Of a DNA stretch of 64,000 nt, positions 49,309 to 59,077 are shown one piece after another. A program made the translations under genes and the position numbers. The notes under the pieces are model-generated. The model was given only the letters and a program-made list of their open reading frames with translations. It was not told where the DNA came from and did not search any database. Source of the DNA: Palsa-504 sp963739615 (lineage in GTDB: Bacteria > Actinomycetota > Actinomycetes > Streptosporangiales > Streptosporangiaceae); NCBI GenBank assembly GCA_963739615.1, contig CAVUBD010000021.1:62001-126000 (forward strand), read 5' to 3'. The stretch's first letter is position 1. Every line of letters begins with the position of its first letter.

Positions 49309-51747
49309 GTGGCCACGCGGAAGGCAGCAGGCTTGCTCGAAAGAACCAGCGGCCTGCCCGACACGTTCTGGTACTCGACCAAGCGCAAGCTGCTGGGGCC
49401 GCCGCTGGTCAACCAGGACCTAGGAGAACAGCGGCTATCCAACCCGCTCGCGCTCGGCGTGCTTTCGCCGGACGGGATCTCCTCCTCCGCCTACGGCACC
49501 GAAGAGATCCTCATCGCGCTGGTACCCTTCGTCGGCCTCGCCGCCTTTACGCTGCTCCTGCCCATGACGCTGGTCATCTTGTTCGTCATGGTGCTGGTGC
49601 TGCTGTCCTACCGCGAGATCGTCATGGTCTACATCAGGCCAGGCGGCTCGTACGTGGTGGCCAGGGAGAACTTCGGCCCGCGCGTCGCCCAGGTGTGCGC
49701 GGTCGCGCTGCTCATCGACTATGTGGTGACCGTAGCGGTCCAGGTCGCGGCGGGCACGGCCGCCGTGGCCTCCGCCTTCCCTGCGGTGGGCGCCTACAAG
49801 CTCGAAATCTGCGTCGGCGTAGTCCTGCTCATGTGCTTCGGTAACCTGCGCGGCCTCAAGGAAGCGGGCCGGGCCTTCGCCGTGCCGACGTACCTGTTCG
49901 CGGGCTCGGTCATCCTGATGATCATCGTAGGGCTAATCCGCCAGGTGCTTGGAAACCTGCCGCGACAGGACCCGCACGCGCTGCCCGGCGCGTATCACCT
50001 CGGCTCGAGCTCGGCTGGCCTGATCAGCGGGGCCATGATCTTTATCCTGCTCCGGGCGTTCGCCAACGGCGGCGCGTCGCTGACCGGCATCGAGGCGGTC
50101 TCTGATGCCGTCGGCGCGTTCCGGCCGCCGGAGGGCGTCAACGCCCGCCGCGTGCTGATGGCGGAGGGCGTGATCCTCGGCGTCCTGGTAGCCGGCATCT
50201 CCTGGCTGGCGCACGCCACACACGCCACGCCGTACAAGAGCGGCTACCCGACCGTGCTCTCCCAGGAAGCCGACATCGTGTTCGGGTCGGCCGGGCACTT
50301 CATGTTCTTCGTGGTGCAGGCCGCGACCATGCTCATCCTGTACACCGGCGGCAACACCAGTTTCAACGGCTTCCCGTTCCTGACCAGTTACGTGGCCGGC
50401 GACTCGTTCCTGCCCCGATGGCTCCTCAAGCGGGGGCACCGGCTGGTGTTCTCCAACGCGATCATCCTGCTGACTATCGTGTCGATCGCGCTGCTGATCA
50501 TCAAGGACGCGGACGTCAACAACCTGGTCCCGCTATACGCCATCGGCGTATTCACCGCCTTCTCCATGGCCGGCTTCGGCATGGCGCGCTACCACAGCAG
50601 GCACCGGACGCCGGGCTGGCGGCGCCGCATGATCATCAACTTCTCGGCCGGCGTGATGACGGTCATCGTGGTGGCCATCTTCGCGGTCGTGAAGTTCACC
50701 GAGGGCGCCTGGGTGGTCGTCGTCCTGTTCGTCGTCCTGGTCCCGGCACTGATCAAGCTCAACCACGAGTACACCGCCGAGTCCGAGGTACTCGAGACGA
50801 TCACAGGGAACCAGCCGCCGCCAGCGCCGCACTACAGCCGGCGCACCATCTTCGTCTTCGTGGACAGCTTCGACCTGGCCACGCTGGCGGCCCTGCGCTA
50901 CGCCCGGAGCATGCGGCCCACCACGATACGGGCCGTGCACTTCGTCATCAACAGCGTCCGCGCCGACAAGCTGAGGGAAAAGTGGACCCGCGCCAACCGC
51001 GGCGTGACCCTGGACTTCATCGACGTTTCTGACCGCAGGCTGACCAGGGCAGCGGCCGAACTGGTCGAGCGTGAGGCCGCCGATCCCGAGACGCACGTGA
51101 CGGTCGTGCTGCCCCGGCGCAGCTACTCCGCGCTGCTCGGCCGGCTCCTGCACGACCGCACCGCGGACAAGATCGCCGCGGTGGTGAGCCGCATCCCGCG
51201 GTGCGCGGCCACCATCGTCCCGTACGACGTCGAGAGCCGGGTCAAGGTCCTGCAGGAACGCCAGGCCGCGAAGGCCACGACCGCCGATGGCGCCGCCGAG
51301 CCGGTCACGTCCGGGGAGGCGCAGGTGGCGGCCAAGCACGGCCCGGCCGCGAAACCGCCGGCCGGGCAGACGCCCGCGCCGGTGCGCGGCACGGTAAAGA
51401 GCCGCAAGCCGGGCGGGGCGAATGGCCGGGGCTCGTCCGGCACCGGACCCGGCCACCAGCCGGCGCCGGGCATCACGGCGATCGGCGAGATCACCGAGCC
51501 GGGGCGGGCCGCCGTGGAGGGCCGCGTCCGCGTGGTGGAGATCAAGCCGGTAGAACGGAACTCCGTGCTGGCCTGCGAGATCTCCGACGGAACCGGGGAA
51601 CTGACGGCGCTGTTCTATGGCCGCTCTCACATCCCGGGCATCGTGTGCGGGGGCCGGATCCGCCTTCGCGGCTCCGTCGGCATCCGGGCCGACGGTCACC
51701 CGGTCATGATCAACCCGGCTTACGAGCTGCTCTTCCCGGCTGTCTGA
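49309..51747 (+). CDS. KimA-like APC transporter with C-terminal OB-fold domain, copy 1
   Basis: 812 residues from GTG 49309. APC-fold membrane part with about twelve helices and motifs SPDGISSSAYGTEEIL, GGASLTGIEAVSDAVGAF and YTGGNTSFNGFPFL, as in KimA-type K+ importers. A cytosolic alpha/beta domain (TIFVFVDSFDLATLAALRYA) and a disordered Lys/Pro/Gly linker follow. The last 90 residues (GRVRVVEIKPVERNSVLACE, ALFYGRSHIPGIVCGGRIRL) look like an OB fold, which elsewhere is a separate small gene. It is tail-to-tail with copy 2. KimA itself is controlled by c-di-AMP. Confidence 0.85.
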   Translation: MATRKAAGLLERTSGLPDTFWYSTKRKLLGPPLVNQDLGEQRLSNPLALGVLSPDGISSSAYGTEEILIALVPFVGLAAFTLLLPMTLVILFVMVLVLLSYREIVMVYIRPGGSYVVARENFGPRVAQVCAVALLIDYVVTVAVQVAAGTAAVASAFPAVGAYKLEICVGVVLLMCFGNLRGLKEAGRAFAVPTYLFAGSVILMIIVGLIRQVLGNLPRQDPHALPGAYHLGSSSAGLISGAMIFILLRAFANGGASLTGIEAVSDAVGAFRPPEGVNARRVLMAEGVILGVLVAGISWLAHATHATPYKSGYPTVLSQEADIVFGSAGHFMFFVVQAATMLILYTGGNTSFNGFPFLTSYVAGDSFLPRWLLKRGHRLVFSNAIILLTIVSIALLIIKDADVNNLVPLYAIGVFTAFSMAGFGMARYHSRHRTPGWRRRMIINFSAGVMTVIVVAIFAVVKFTEGAWVVVVLFVVLVPALIKLNHEYTAESEVLETITGNQPPPAPHYSRRTIFVFVDSFDLATLAALRYARSMRPTTIRAVHFVINSVRADKLREKWTRANRGVTLDFIDVSDRRLTRAAAELVEREAADPETHVTVVLPRRSYSALLGRLLHDRTADKIAAVVSRIPRCAATIVPYDVESRVKVLQERQAAKATTADGAAEPVTSGEAQVAAKHGPAAKPPAGQTPAPVRGTVKSRKPGGANGRGSSGTGPGHQPAPGITAIGEITEPGRAAVEGRVRVVEIKPVERNSVLACEISDGTGELTALFYGRSHIPGIVCGGRIRLRGSVGIRADGHPVMINPAYELLFPAV

Positions 51748-51792
51748 GGCGCCGGTCACGGAAACCCGGCCGGGTCGCCGGGTGGCGGCCGG

Positions 51793-54237
51793 TTACCCGC
51801 CGTCCTCGGATGGCTGGCCGCTGCCATGCGGCACGATGAGCTCGTAGGCGGGGTTCGTCATGACCGGGGCGCCGCCTTTGATGCCGACGGGACCACGGAA
51901 CCTGACCCGGCCCCCGCACATCAGGCCGGGGATGCGGGAGCGGCCGTAGAACAGCGCGGTGAGGTCTCCGGTCGAATCGGAGATCTCGCAGGCCAGCACG
52001 GAGTTGCGTTCCACCGAACGCACCTCGACGATACGGACGCGGCCCTCCACGGTGGCCCGGCCGGGCTGGTGCAGTGAGCCGATCGGGTTGACACCCGGCG
52101 GCGGTATAGGCCGGTCGTACCCGCCGGCGCCGGGCAGCGGCTCGGGCGTGTTCATGGCGGGCGCGGCGGGCGCGATCCGCGGCTGAAGGCTCTGACGCCC
52201 GGCTGCGGTACCGTCCCCTGGTGGCGGCGTCACGTCCGCCAACACGGTCCCGTCGCTGGCGGCGTGGCGTTCCTGCAGGACACGGACCCGGTTCTGGACG
52301 TCGAACGGGATGATGGTGGCCGCGGCGTTCGGTACCCGGCTCACCACGCCGGCGATCTTGTCGGCGGTGCGGTCGTGCAGGAGCCGGCCGAGCAGCGGCG
52401 AGAAGCTGCGCCGCGGCAAGATCGCGGTCACCTGCGTGCCCGGATGTTCCGCCTCATGGCTGACCAGCTCGGCGGCGGACCTGGCCACCCGGCGGTCGGG
52501 ACAGTCGTAGAACTCCAGCGACACGCTGCGGTCGGGCAGCCACGCAGCCCGCAGTTTCTCCGCCTCCTCGGTGTCGATGACGAAGTGCACGGCCCGCACC
52601 GTGGTAGGCCGCAGGCTCTTGGCGTACCGCAGCGCGGCCACGGTGGACAGGTCGAAGTCATCGACGAACACGATGACCACGCGGCGGGTGTAGTTCGGCT
52701 GCGGCTGGACACCGCCGGCCGAGGCGCGGCGCTCCCCGATGGTCTCGAGGACCTGCGCCTCGCTGCGGTACTCCCGGTTGAGCCGGATCAGCGCGCCCAC
52801 TCCTATCGGGAAGATGATCAGGATCAGCCAGGCGCCCTCGGTGAACTTCACCACCGCGAAGATCACCACCACGATCGTGGTGAGCACCCCGGACGAGAAG
52901 CTGATGACCAGCTTGTGCTGCCAGCCCGGTCCCTTGTGCCTATGGTGGTATTTCGCCATGCCGAATCCGGCCATGGAGAACGCGGTGAACACGCCGATCG
53001 CGTAGAACGGCACGAGGGCATTCACGTTGGCGCCGACGACCCCGATCAGCGTCACGGACAGCACGGTCAGCACGATGATGCCGTTGGAGAAGACCAGCCG
53101 GTGGCCCCGCTTCATCAGCCACCGCGGCAGGAAGGAGTCCTCGGCGACGAAGCTGGTCAGGAACGGGAAGCCGTTGAAGCTGGTGTTTCCGCCTGTGTAG
53201 AGGATGAGCGCGGTCGCCGCCTGCACCACGAAGAACATGAAGTGCCCGGCCGACCCGAACACGATGTTGGCTTCCTGCGAGATCACGGTCGGGTAGCCGA
53301 GCTTATAGGGGGCGGCGTGGGTCAGGTGCGCTATCAAGGAGATGCCGGCCACCAGCGTGCCGAGGATCAGGCCCTCCATCACCAGGACCCGGCGGGCGTT
53401 GACGCCCTCGGGGGGCTTGAACGCGCTGACGGCGTTGGAGACCGCCTCGATGCCGGTCAGCGAGGCGCCCCCGTTGGCGAACGCCTTGAGCAGCACGAAG
53501 ATGATCACCAAGCTCGTGACGCTTGAGGTGCCTTTGCCGATGGGGTACAGCCCGTGGAGGGTGTAGATGTCCTGCTGCGGCAGGTTACCGAGCGCCTCGC
53601 GGACGAGCCCGACCACGATCATCAAGATGACCGACCCGGCGAACAGGTAGGTGGGCAGCGCGAAGATCTTGCCCGCCTCCCGGATGCCGCGCAGGTTGCC
53701 GTAGCACATCAGCAGGATGATGCCGATCGATATCGGCGTCACGTACGGGCCGATAGCGGGAAACGTGGAGGCCACGGCCGCGGTGCCCGCCGCTATCTGC
53801 ACCGCCACCGTGACCACGTAGTCGATCAGCAGCGCCACGGCGGCGACCTGCGCGATCCGCGGGCCGAAGTTGGCCCTGGCGACCACGTAGGACCCGCCAG
53901 CCCGGGTGTAGACGACGACGACCTCGCGGTAAAGGAGCACCACGAGCAGCATGACGAACAAGATCACGGCGGTCATCGGCACCAGCACCGCGAACGCCGT
54001 GATGCCGAAGAACTGGATCAGCTCAATGAGGATTTCCTCGGTGCCGTAGGCCGAGGAGGAGATGCCGTCGGGGGACAGCACGCCCAGCGCGAGAAATTTC
54101 GACAGCCGCTGTTCCCGGAGCTGCGCGTTGATCATCGGCGGGCCGAGCAGGCGGCGCTTGGCCGTGTACCAGAAAGTCTCCGGCAGGTCGTTCTCCTGGC
54201 CGCTGCCAAGCAACCCAGCCGCCTTGCTCACAGCCAC
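51793..54237 (-). CDS. KimA-like APC transporter with C-terminal OB-fold domain, copy 2
   Basis: 814 residues; the same architecture as the facing gene, with high identity in the membrane part (SPDGISSSAYGTEEILIELI, LIDYVVTVAVQIAAGTAAVA, YTGGNTSFNGFPFLTSFVAE). It also has a cytosolic domain (RRVVIVFVDDFDLSTVAALR) and the OB-fold tail (RVRIVEVRSVERNSVLACEI, GLMCGGRVRFRG). The linkers between differ entirely. The upstream neighbour is the divergent KdpD-like kinase, fitting a potassium role. Confidence 0.85.
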   Translation of the reverse strand: MAVSKAAGLLGSGQENDLPETFWYTAKRRLLGPPMINAQLREQRLSKFLALGVLSPDGISSSAYGTEEILIELIQFFGITAFAVLVPMTAVILFVMLLVVLLYREVVVVYTRAGGSYVVARANFGPRIAQVAAVALLIDYVVTVAVQIAAGTAAVASTFPAIGPYVTPISIGIILLMCYGNLRGIREAGKIFALPTYLFAGSVILMIVVGLVREALGNLPQQDIYTLHGLYPIGKGTSSVTSLVIIFVLLKAFANGGASLTGIEAVSNAVSAFKPPEGVNARRVLVMEGLILGTLVAGISLIAHLTHAAPYKLGYPTVISQEANIVFGSAGHFMFFVVQAATALILYTGGNTSFNGFPFLTSFVAEDSFLPRWLMKRGHRLVFSNGIIVLTVLSVTLIGVVGANVNALVPFYAIGVFTAFSMAGFGMAKYHHRHKGPGWQHKLVISFSSGVLTTIVVVIFAVVKFTEGAWLILIIFPIGVGALIRLNREYRSEAQVLETIGERRASAGGVQPQPNYTRRVVIVFVDDFDLSTVAALRYAKSLRPTTVRAVHFVIDTEEAEKLRAAWLPDRSVSLEFYDCPDRRVARSAAELVSHEAEHPGTQVTAILPRRSFSPLLGRLLHDRTADKIAGVVSRVPNAAATIIPFDVQNRVRVLQERHAASDGTVLADVTPPPGDGTAAGRQSLQPRIAPAAPAMNTPEPLPGAGGYDRPIPPPGVNPIGSLHQPGRATVEGRVRIVEVRSVERNSVLACEISDSTGDLTALFYGRSRIPGLMCGGRVRFRGPVGIKGGAPVMTNPAYELIVPHGSGQPSEDGG

Positions 54238-54404
54238 TAGGCTTCCAGCTCCGTCTCAGGCACTCGGTTCCTGATTATGTCATCCGACGCTATTCGTGTC
54301 GCGTGCACGCCGCCGTATGCGGCCCGTCAAGCTTTCCGAGCTCGGCGTTAAGGATCCGTCAAGACCGATGATATTGCCTGGCACCGCGGCTGAAATAGCA
54401 AGGG

Positions 54405-56285
54405 ATGAGTCACGGTTCGATCCAGCGCACGATTCCGGCGCCCTACGCGCTGCCGGCCGGCTTCGCCATGTTCCTGGTCTGGGGCACGGTGGCGGCCGGG
54501 CTGCATGGCCGCCTGACGGCGACCGGGGTGCTGGCCGGCTGCGCCGCGGTGGCCGCGGTGATGTCATTCACCAGCGAGCCGGCGGCCTCCGTCCTGCTCG
54601 CCGGCATCGGCTGGCTCACCGCCGTGGGGTTCTCGCGGCCGCCCTACGCGCAGCTGCGGCCCACCGGTCCGGCCGCCGCGCACGCGGCCATCGTGCTCGG
54701 CGTGAGCGCGCTGGCCGGCGCTGGTCTGGGCCTGCTGTTCCGCTGGTGCGCGCGACGGCTCACACTGGTAAGCATGGGTACCCACACGGGCCTGCGGGCC
54801 CGCCGCTCCGCGGCCAAGCGGGCCGTCGGCGGTACCCAGGGCGGCCGGGCGGCCTTGACCGCGGTGCCTGGCGACGGGCCCGCGGCCCAGGGCGGCGCGA
54901 TCGACGCTCGCCGGCGCCTGGCGGGCGTGGTACTCGCGGCCGTCCTGCTGCCACCCATGACGGTCGTCCTTGCGGCCTCGCGGCCGCACCTGAACCTGGC
55001 TGACGACCTGCTCGTCTACCTCGTCGCGGTGGTGACGATCACGGTGCTCGGCGGCTTCTGGCCCGCCGTCCTCGCCGCCGTGGCCGCCAGCCTCCTGCTC
55101 AACTGGTACTTCACCGAGCCGCTGCACACCTTCACGATCCAGCAGCCGAAGGAGCTGCTGGCCCTGCTGCTGTTCGTAACGGTCGCGGTCGCCGTCAGCA
55201 GCGTGGTCCACCTCGCCGCCCGCCGGGCCGTCCAGGCCGCGCGGGCCAGGGAGGAAGCGGCCTCGCTGCTCGAGCTCGCGCAGACGGTCCTGGCCGGCGC
55301 GGATTCGCCGACGGCGGTGCTCGACCACCTCACCAGGACCCATGGCGGCCAGGCCGAACTGCAGGAACGGTCGGGCGGCCGGTGGGTCCGGACCGCTGCC
55401 AGCAACGTCGTGGGCAGCCTGAACGCGGCCACCCGCATCGACATCAGGACCGACCTTACCCTGCTGGTCACCGGGCAGGCCGAGTCGGCCACTCCCGCGC
55501 TGCTGGCCGGCTACGCGGCTCAGGCGGCCGCCGCGCTCGACCGGGAGCGGCTGCGTACCCAGGCCGCTCAGGCCGAGGCGCTGGCAGAGGGCAACAGGAT
55601 GCGGACCGCGCTGCTCGCAGCCGTCAGCCACGACCTGCGCACGCCGCTGGCCTCGATCAAGGCCAGCGTCAGCAGCCTGCGGCAAACCGACGTGGAATGG
55701 TCCGAGGCCGATCAGGCCGACCTGCTCGCCACCATCGAGCAGAACGCCGACCGGCTCGACGCGCTGATCGGCAACCTGCTCGACATGAGCCGCCTGCACA
55801 CGGGATCGCTGCAGCCGTTCCTGCGCGCGACGGCCATCGACGAGGTGGCCCCGGCCGCCCTGCTCGGACTGGACGACAGCCTGCGGCTCGAGATGGCGGT
55901 GCCCGACGGCTTCCCGCTGGTCCTCGCCGATCCCGGCCTGCTTGAGCGGGTTCTGGCCAACCTGTTCTCGAACGCCCTGCGGCACTCGCCGGCCGCGCGG
56001 CCGCCCGAGCTGCAGGCGCAGCTGCTCGACGACACGGTGCTGCTCGAGGTCGTGGACCACGGCCAGGGCGTACCCGACGAGCAGAAGGAGCGCATCTTCG
56101 AGCCGTTCACCCGCGTCGGCGATCGCTACCCCGGGGTGGGCCTCGGCCTGGCGGTCGCCAAGGGCTTCGCCGAAGCCATGGGCGGGCGTATCACGGCGAT
56201 TGACACCCCGGGCGGCGGGCTCACGGTCAGGATCACGCTGCCGGCGGCGAGCGGCGAGGTGTCCGCACTCGGCGCGGGATCATGA
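54405..56285 (+). CDS. KdpD-like sensor kinase (DUF4118) with replaced N-terminus
   Basis: 626 residues. It lacks the cytosolic KdpD and USP domains of classical KdpD. Instead four hydrophobic segments (about 13-115) and a basic linker precede the DUF4118 membrane unit (about 170-265; LLVYLVAVVTITVLGGFWPA, NWYFTEPLHTFTIQQPKELL). A weak GAF-like region, HisKA with His409 in VSHDLRTPLASIK, and an ATPase domain (NLFSNALRHSP, GVGLGLAVAKGFAEAMGG) follow. The ATGA overlap with the regulator gene shows they work as a pair. No kdpFABC genes lie within the window; the adjacent KimA-like genes are the obvious targets. Confidence 0.88.
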   Translation: MSHGSIQRTIPAPYALPAGFAMFLVWGTVAAGLHGRLTATGVLAGCAAVAAVMSFTSEPAASVLLAGIGWLTAVGFSRPPYAQLRPTGPAAAHAAIVLGVSALAGAGLGLLFRWCARRLTLVSMGTHTGLRARRSAAKRAVGGTQGGRAALTAVPGDGPAAQGGAIDARRRLAGVVLAAVLLPPMTVVLAASRPHLNLADDLLVYLVAVVTITVLGGFWPAVLAAVAASLLLNWYFTEPLHTFTIQQPKELLALLLFVTVAVAVSSVVHLAARRAVQAARAREEAASLLELAQTVLAGADSPTAVLDHLTRTHGGQAELQERSGGRWVRTAASNVVGSLNAATRIDIRTDLTLLVTGQAESATPALLAGYAAQAAAALDRERLRTQAAQAEALAEGNRMRTALLAAVSHDLRTPLASIKASVSSLRQTDVEWSEADQADLLATIEQNADRLDALIGNLLDMSRLHTGSLQPFLRATAIDEVAPAALLGLDDSLRLEMAVPDGFPLVLADPGLLERVLANLFSNALRHSPAARPPELQAQLLDDTVLLEVVDHGQGVPDEQKERIFEPFTRVGDRYPGVGLGLAVAKGFAEAMGGRITAIDTPGGGLTVRITLPAASGEVSALGAGS

Positions 56286-56959
56286 CCAGGGTCCTCGTCG
56301 TCGATGATGAGCCGTCCATCTTGCGCGCGCTGCGGATCAACCTCAGCGCACGCGAGTACGACGTAAGCACCGCCATCGACGGCACCACCGGGCTGGCGGC
56401 CGTGGCCCGGGACCGTCCCGACGTGATCATCCTGGATCTGGGCCTGCCCGACATGGATGGCACGGAGGTAATCCACGGCGTGCGCGGCTGGACGTCCATC
56501 CCGATCATCGTCTTGTCCGCGTGGGGACAGGAGAGCCAGAAGGTGGCCGCGCTCGACGCCGGCGCCGATGACTACGTCACCAAGCCGTTCGGCATGGACG
56601 AGCTGCTGGCCCGGCTGCGCGCCGCGGTCCGCCGCGCCTCGCCGGCGCCCGACGAGCCGGTGGTCGCCACGCCCGACTTCACCGTGGACCTGGCGAAGAA
56701 ACAGGTCATCCGCACCGATGGCGGTGACGTCCGGCTGACCCCGACCGAATGGCAGCTGCTCGAGATCCTGGTCCGCAACAGCGGCCGCCTGGTCAGCCAG
56801 CGGCAGCTGCTGCGGGAGGTGTGGGGCCCCGCGTACGAGACGGAGAGCAACTACCTGCGGGTCTACCTGGCCCAGCTGCGGCGCAAACTCGAACCAGAAC
56901 CGTCCCGGCCGAGGTACCTGCTCACCGAGTCGGGCATGGGATACAGGTTCAAGCCCTGA
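56282..56959 (+). CDS. kdpE: KdpE-like OmpR-family response regulator
   Basis: 225 residues. Receiver with Asp52 in IILDLGLPDMDG and KPFGMDELLARLRA; winged-helix DNA-binding domain with LTPTEWQLLEILVRNSGRLV and ESNYLRVYLAQLRRKLEPEP, the latter diagnostic of KdpE. Coupled to the sensor kinase. It presumably adjusts expression of potassium uptake genes. Confidence 0.92.
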   Translation: MTRVLVVDDEPSILRALRINLSAREYDVSTAIDGTTGLAAVARDRPDVIILDLGLPDMDGTEVIHGVRGWTSIPIIVLSAWGQESQKVAALDAGADDYVTKPFGMDELLARLRAAVRRASPAPDEPVVATPDFTVDLAKKQVIRTDGGDVRLTPTEWQLLEILVRNSGRLVSQRQLLREVWGPAYETESNYLRVYLAQLRRKLEPEPSRPRYLLTESGMGYRFKP

Positions 56960-57052
56960 GCCAAGGAGCGTCAGGCACACCCGGTGCTGGCCGGTCCGCA
57001 CATCCACGGCAAGGTCAGTTCGGCCGGCCGTTTCTGCGGGTAGGCAGTACAG

Positions 57053-57978
57053 GTGCGGCAATCCCTACTCGGCACGGCCCGGCGGTCCCGCAAGGCGCGC
57101 AAGGCCCCCCTTCTCACCCGGCCGGCTGCCCTCGCCGAGCGCATCGAGCGCGCGCACGGGCTCGACCGCATGATCGGCGGGCTGTCCGACACCGTCGTGC
57201 GCGCGCTGCCCGCGGGCGGGCGCACCGATGCCCTGCACGGCGTCCCGTTCGGTCAGCCGGCCCACCCCGCGCTGGTCCGGCTGCCGCTAGGGTGCTGGAC
57301 GTCAGCAGTGCTGCTCGACGCGTTCCGCGGGACCGAACGCGCGTCGGCCCTGCTCATCGCGGCCGGGATCGCAGGCACCGGGCCGGCCGCGGCCACCGGG
57401 CTGGCTGACTGGTCGGCGCTGCACCGGGGCCAGCAGCGGGTCGGCCTGGTGCACGCGGCGTGCCAGGCCAGCGCGGCGACGCTGTTCCTCGGCTCGCTGG
57501 CGGCCCGGGCGGGCGGCCGGCCGGCTACGGCCGGGTGCTGTCCGCGGCCGGGCTCGCCACCGCCACCATCGGGTCCTACCTGGGCGGGCACCTGGCGCTG
57601 CGGCTCGGCGCGGGTACCAGTCACGCCGAGCAGATCAGCCACCTGGCCGAGCTGGGCTGGCACGACCTGTGCGAGCTCGGCGAACTGTCCGACCGGCACC
57701 CGGTCCGGCGCCAGCTGGGCTACCTGTCCCTGCTCGTGTACCGGCAGGGCGGCGAGGTGAGCGTGCTGTCAGACCGGTGCTCGCACCTCGGCGGGCCCCT
57801 GCACCAGGGCCGGATCGTCGTTGAGCGGGGCCGCGCCTGCGTCGCCTGCCCGTGGCACGGCTCCACCTTCGTCATCGCCGACGGCACCGTGGTGCACGGA
57901 CCCGCTACCGCTCGTCAGCCATCCTTCGAGACCCGGGTGACCGACCGCGGCCGGGTCGAGCTCAGGCCCCGGCCCTGA
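57053..57978 (+). CDS. DUF2231 membrane / Rieske [2Fe-2S] protein, apparent frameshift
   Basis: From GTG 57053 a DUF2231-type part (DALHGVPFGQPAHPALVRLP, LGCWTSAVLLDAFRGTERAS) continues to about 57510. The rest (GRVLSAAGLATATIGSYLGG, HLALRLGAG) and the Rieske domain are in another frame up to 57978. The cluster ligands are CSHLGGPLHQG and CPWHGSTFVIADG (C-x-H...C-x-x-H intact). One base is missing in the GC run 57508-57524; corrected length 308 residues. It probably passes electrons at the membrane; the partner is unknown. Confidence 0.85.
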
Positions 57979-58959
57979 CGGGCCGGGCGGCGCCGGCTGG
58001 CCGACGGCCCAGCCAGCGTCGGCGGAACGGCCAGCGTCGGCGGAACGGCCGTTGGCAGCGCCGAGAAAACCGCCGAGTCCCTCCAGTGCCCGGCCGATCT
58101 CGCTCGGCACGATCCAGACCTTGTTGGCATCGCCCTGCGCGATCTGCGGCAGCATCTGCATGTACTGGTAGGCCAGCAGGCGCTGGTCCGGGTTGCCGTC
58201 GTGGATGGCCTTGAACACGGTGCTGATCGCTTCGGCCTGGCCCTTGGCCCGCGCCGCCTGCGCCTTGGCGTCCGCCTCGGCCCGCAGCACCGCGGCCTCG
58301 GATTCCCCGCGGGCCCGGAGCACCGCGGCCTGCCGCTCACCCTCCGCGGTCAGGATGGCCGACTGCTTGGATCCCTCGGCGGACAAGACGGCGGCCCGCT
58401 TGTCGCGGTCGGCGCGCATCTGCTTCTCCATCGAATCCTGGATGGACGTCGGCGGCTCGATGGCCTTGATCTCGACCCGGCCGACCCGGATCCCCCACCT
58501 GCCCGTCGCCTCGTCAAGCTCGTGCCGCAGCTTGCTGTTGATCTGGTCCCGCGAGGTGAGCGCGACCTCCAGGTCCATGCCGCCCACCACGTTGCGCAGC
58601 GTGGTCACGGTCAGCTGCTCGACCGCCTGGATGTAGTTGGCCACCTCGTAAGTCGCGGCCCGGGCGTCGGTGACCTGGAAGTAGATGACGGTGTCGATGG
58701 CGACAACCAGGTTGTCCTCGGTGATGACCGGCTGCGGCGGGAAGCTGACCACCTGCTCGCGCAGGTCGATGAGCGGGCGCAGCCGGTCGACGAACGGCGT
58801 GACCACGTTCAGGCCCGCCTGCAGGGTCCGGTGATACCGGCCGAACCGCTCGACGATGCCGGCCGAGGCCTGGGGCACGATACGAACAGACCTGATGAAA
58901 ACGAGGACCACGAGGCCGACCAAGACGAGCACCAGGATGATCGCGACAAGAGAGCTCAT
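57769..58959 (-). CDS. SPFH/stomatin-family membrane protein
   Basis: 396 residues as read. N-terminal membrane anchor (LVAIILVLVLVGLVVLVFI), SPFH domain (VPQASAGIVERFGRYHRTLQ, TVTTLRNVVGGMDLEVALTS), a coiled-coil Ala/Glu-rich region (RAEADAKAQAARAKGQAEA) and the conserved LLAYQYMQMLPQIAQGDANK. Such proteins form membrane microdomain scaffolds. The last 65 codons run antisense through the Rieske gene and look non-native. The true end is probably near 57965, implying another small indel or a stop loss. Confidence 0.85.
   Translation of the reverse strand: MSSLVAIILVLVLVGLVVLVFIRSVRIVPQASAGIVERFGRYHRTLQAGLNVVTPFVDRLRPLIDLREQVVSFPPQPVITEDNLVVAIDTVIYFQVTDARAATYEVANYIQAVEQLTVTTLRNVVGGMDLEVALTSRDQINSKLRHELDEATGRWGIRVGRVEIKAIEPPTSIQDSMEKQMRADRDKRAAVLSAEGSKQSAILTAEGERQAAVLRARGESEAAVLRAEADAKAQAARAKGQAEAISTVFKAIHDGNPDQRLLAYQYMQMLPQIAQGDANKVWIVPSEIGRALEGLGGFLGAANGRSADAGRSADAGWAVGQPAPPGPSGPGPELDPAAVGHPGLEGWLTSGSGSVHHGAVGDDEGGAVPRAGDAGAAPLNDDPALVQGPAEVRAPV
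58013..58048. repeat. 18-bp direct repeat, two copies
   Basis: CCAGCGTCGGCGGAACGG occurs twice in tandem near the 3' end of the SPFH gene and encodes a duplicated RSADAG-like unit. Confidence 0.75.
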
Positions 58960-59077
58960 GGCTTCACTCCTGCGCCCGGGGCGGGGTTCCGGGTGTTTCC
59001 GGGTTTCCGGGCCTTATTACTACGTTACCGACCGCAAGCGAGTTGAGCTAGCATCCGGCAACTCAGCGTGCCCAGGC

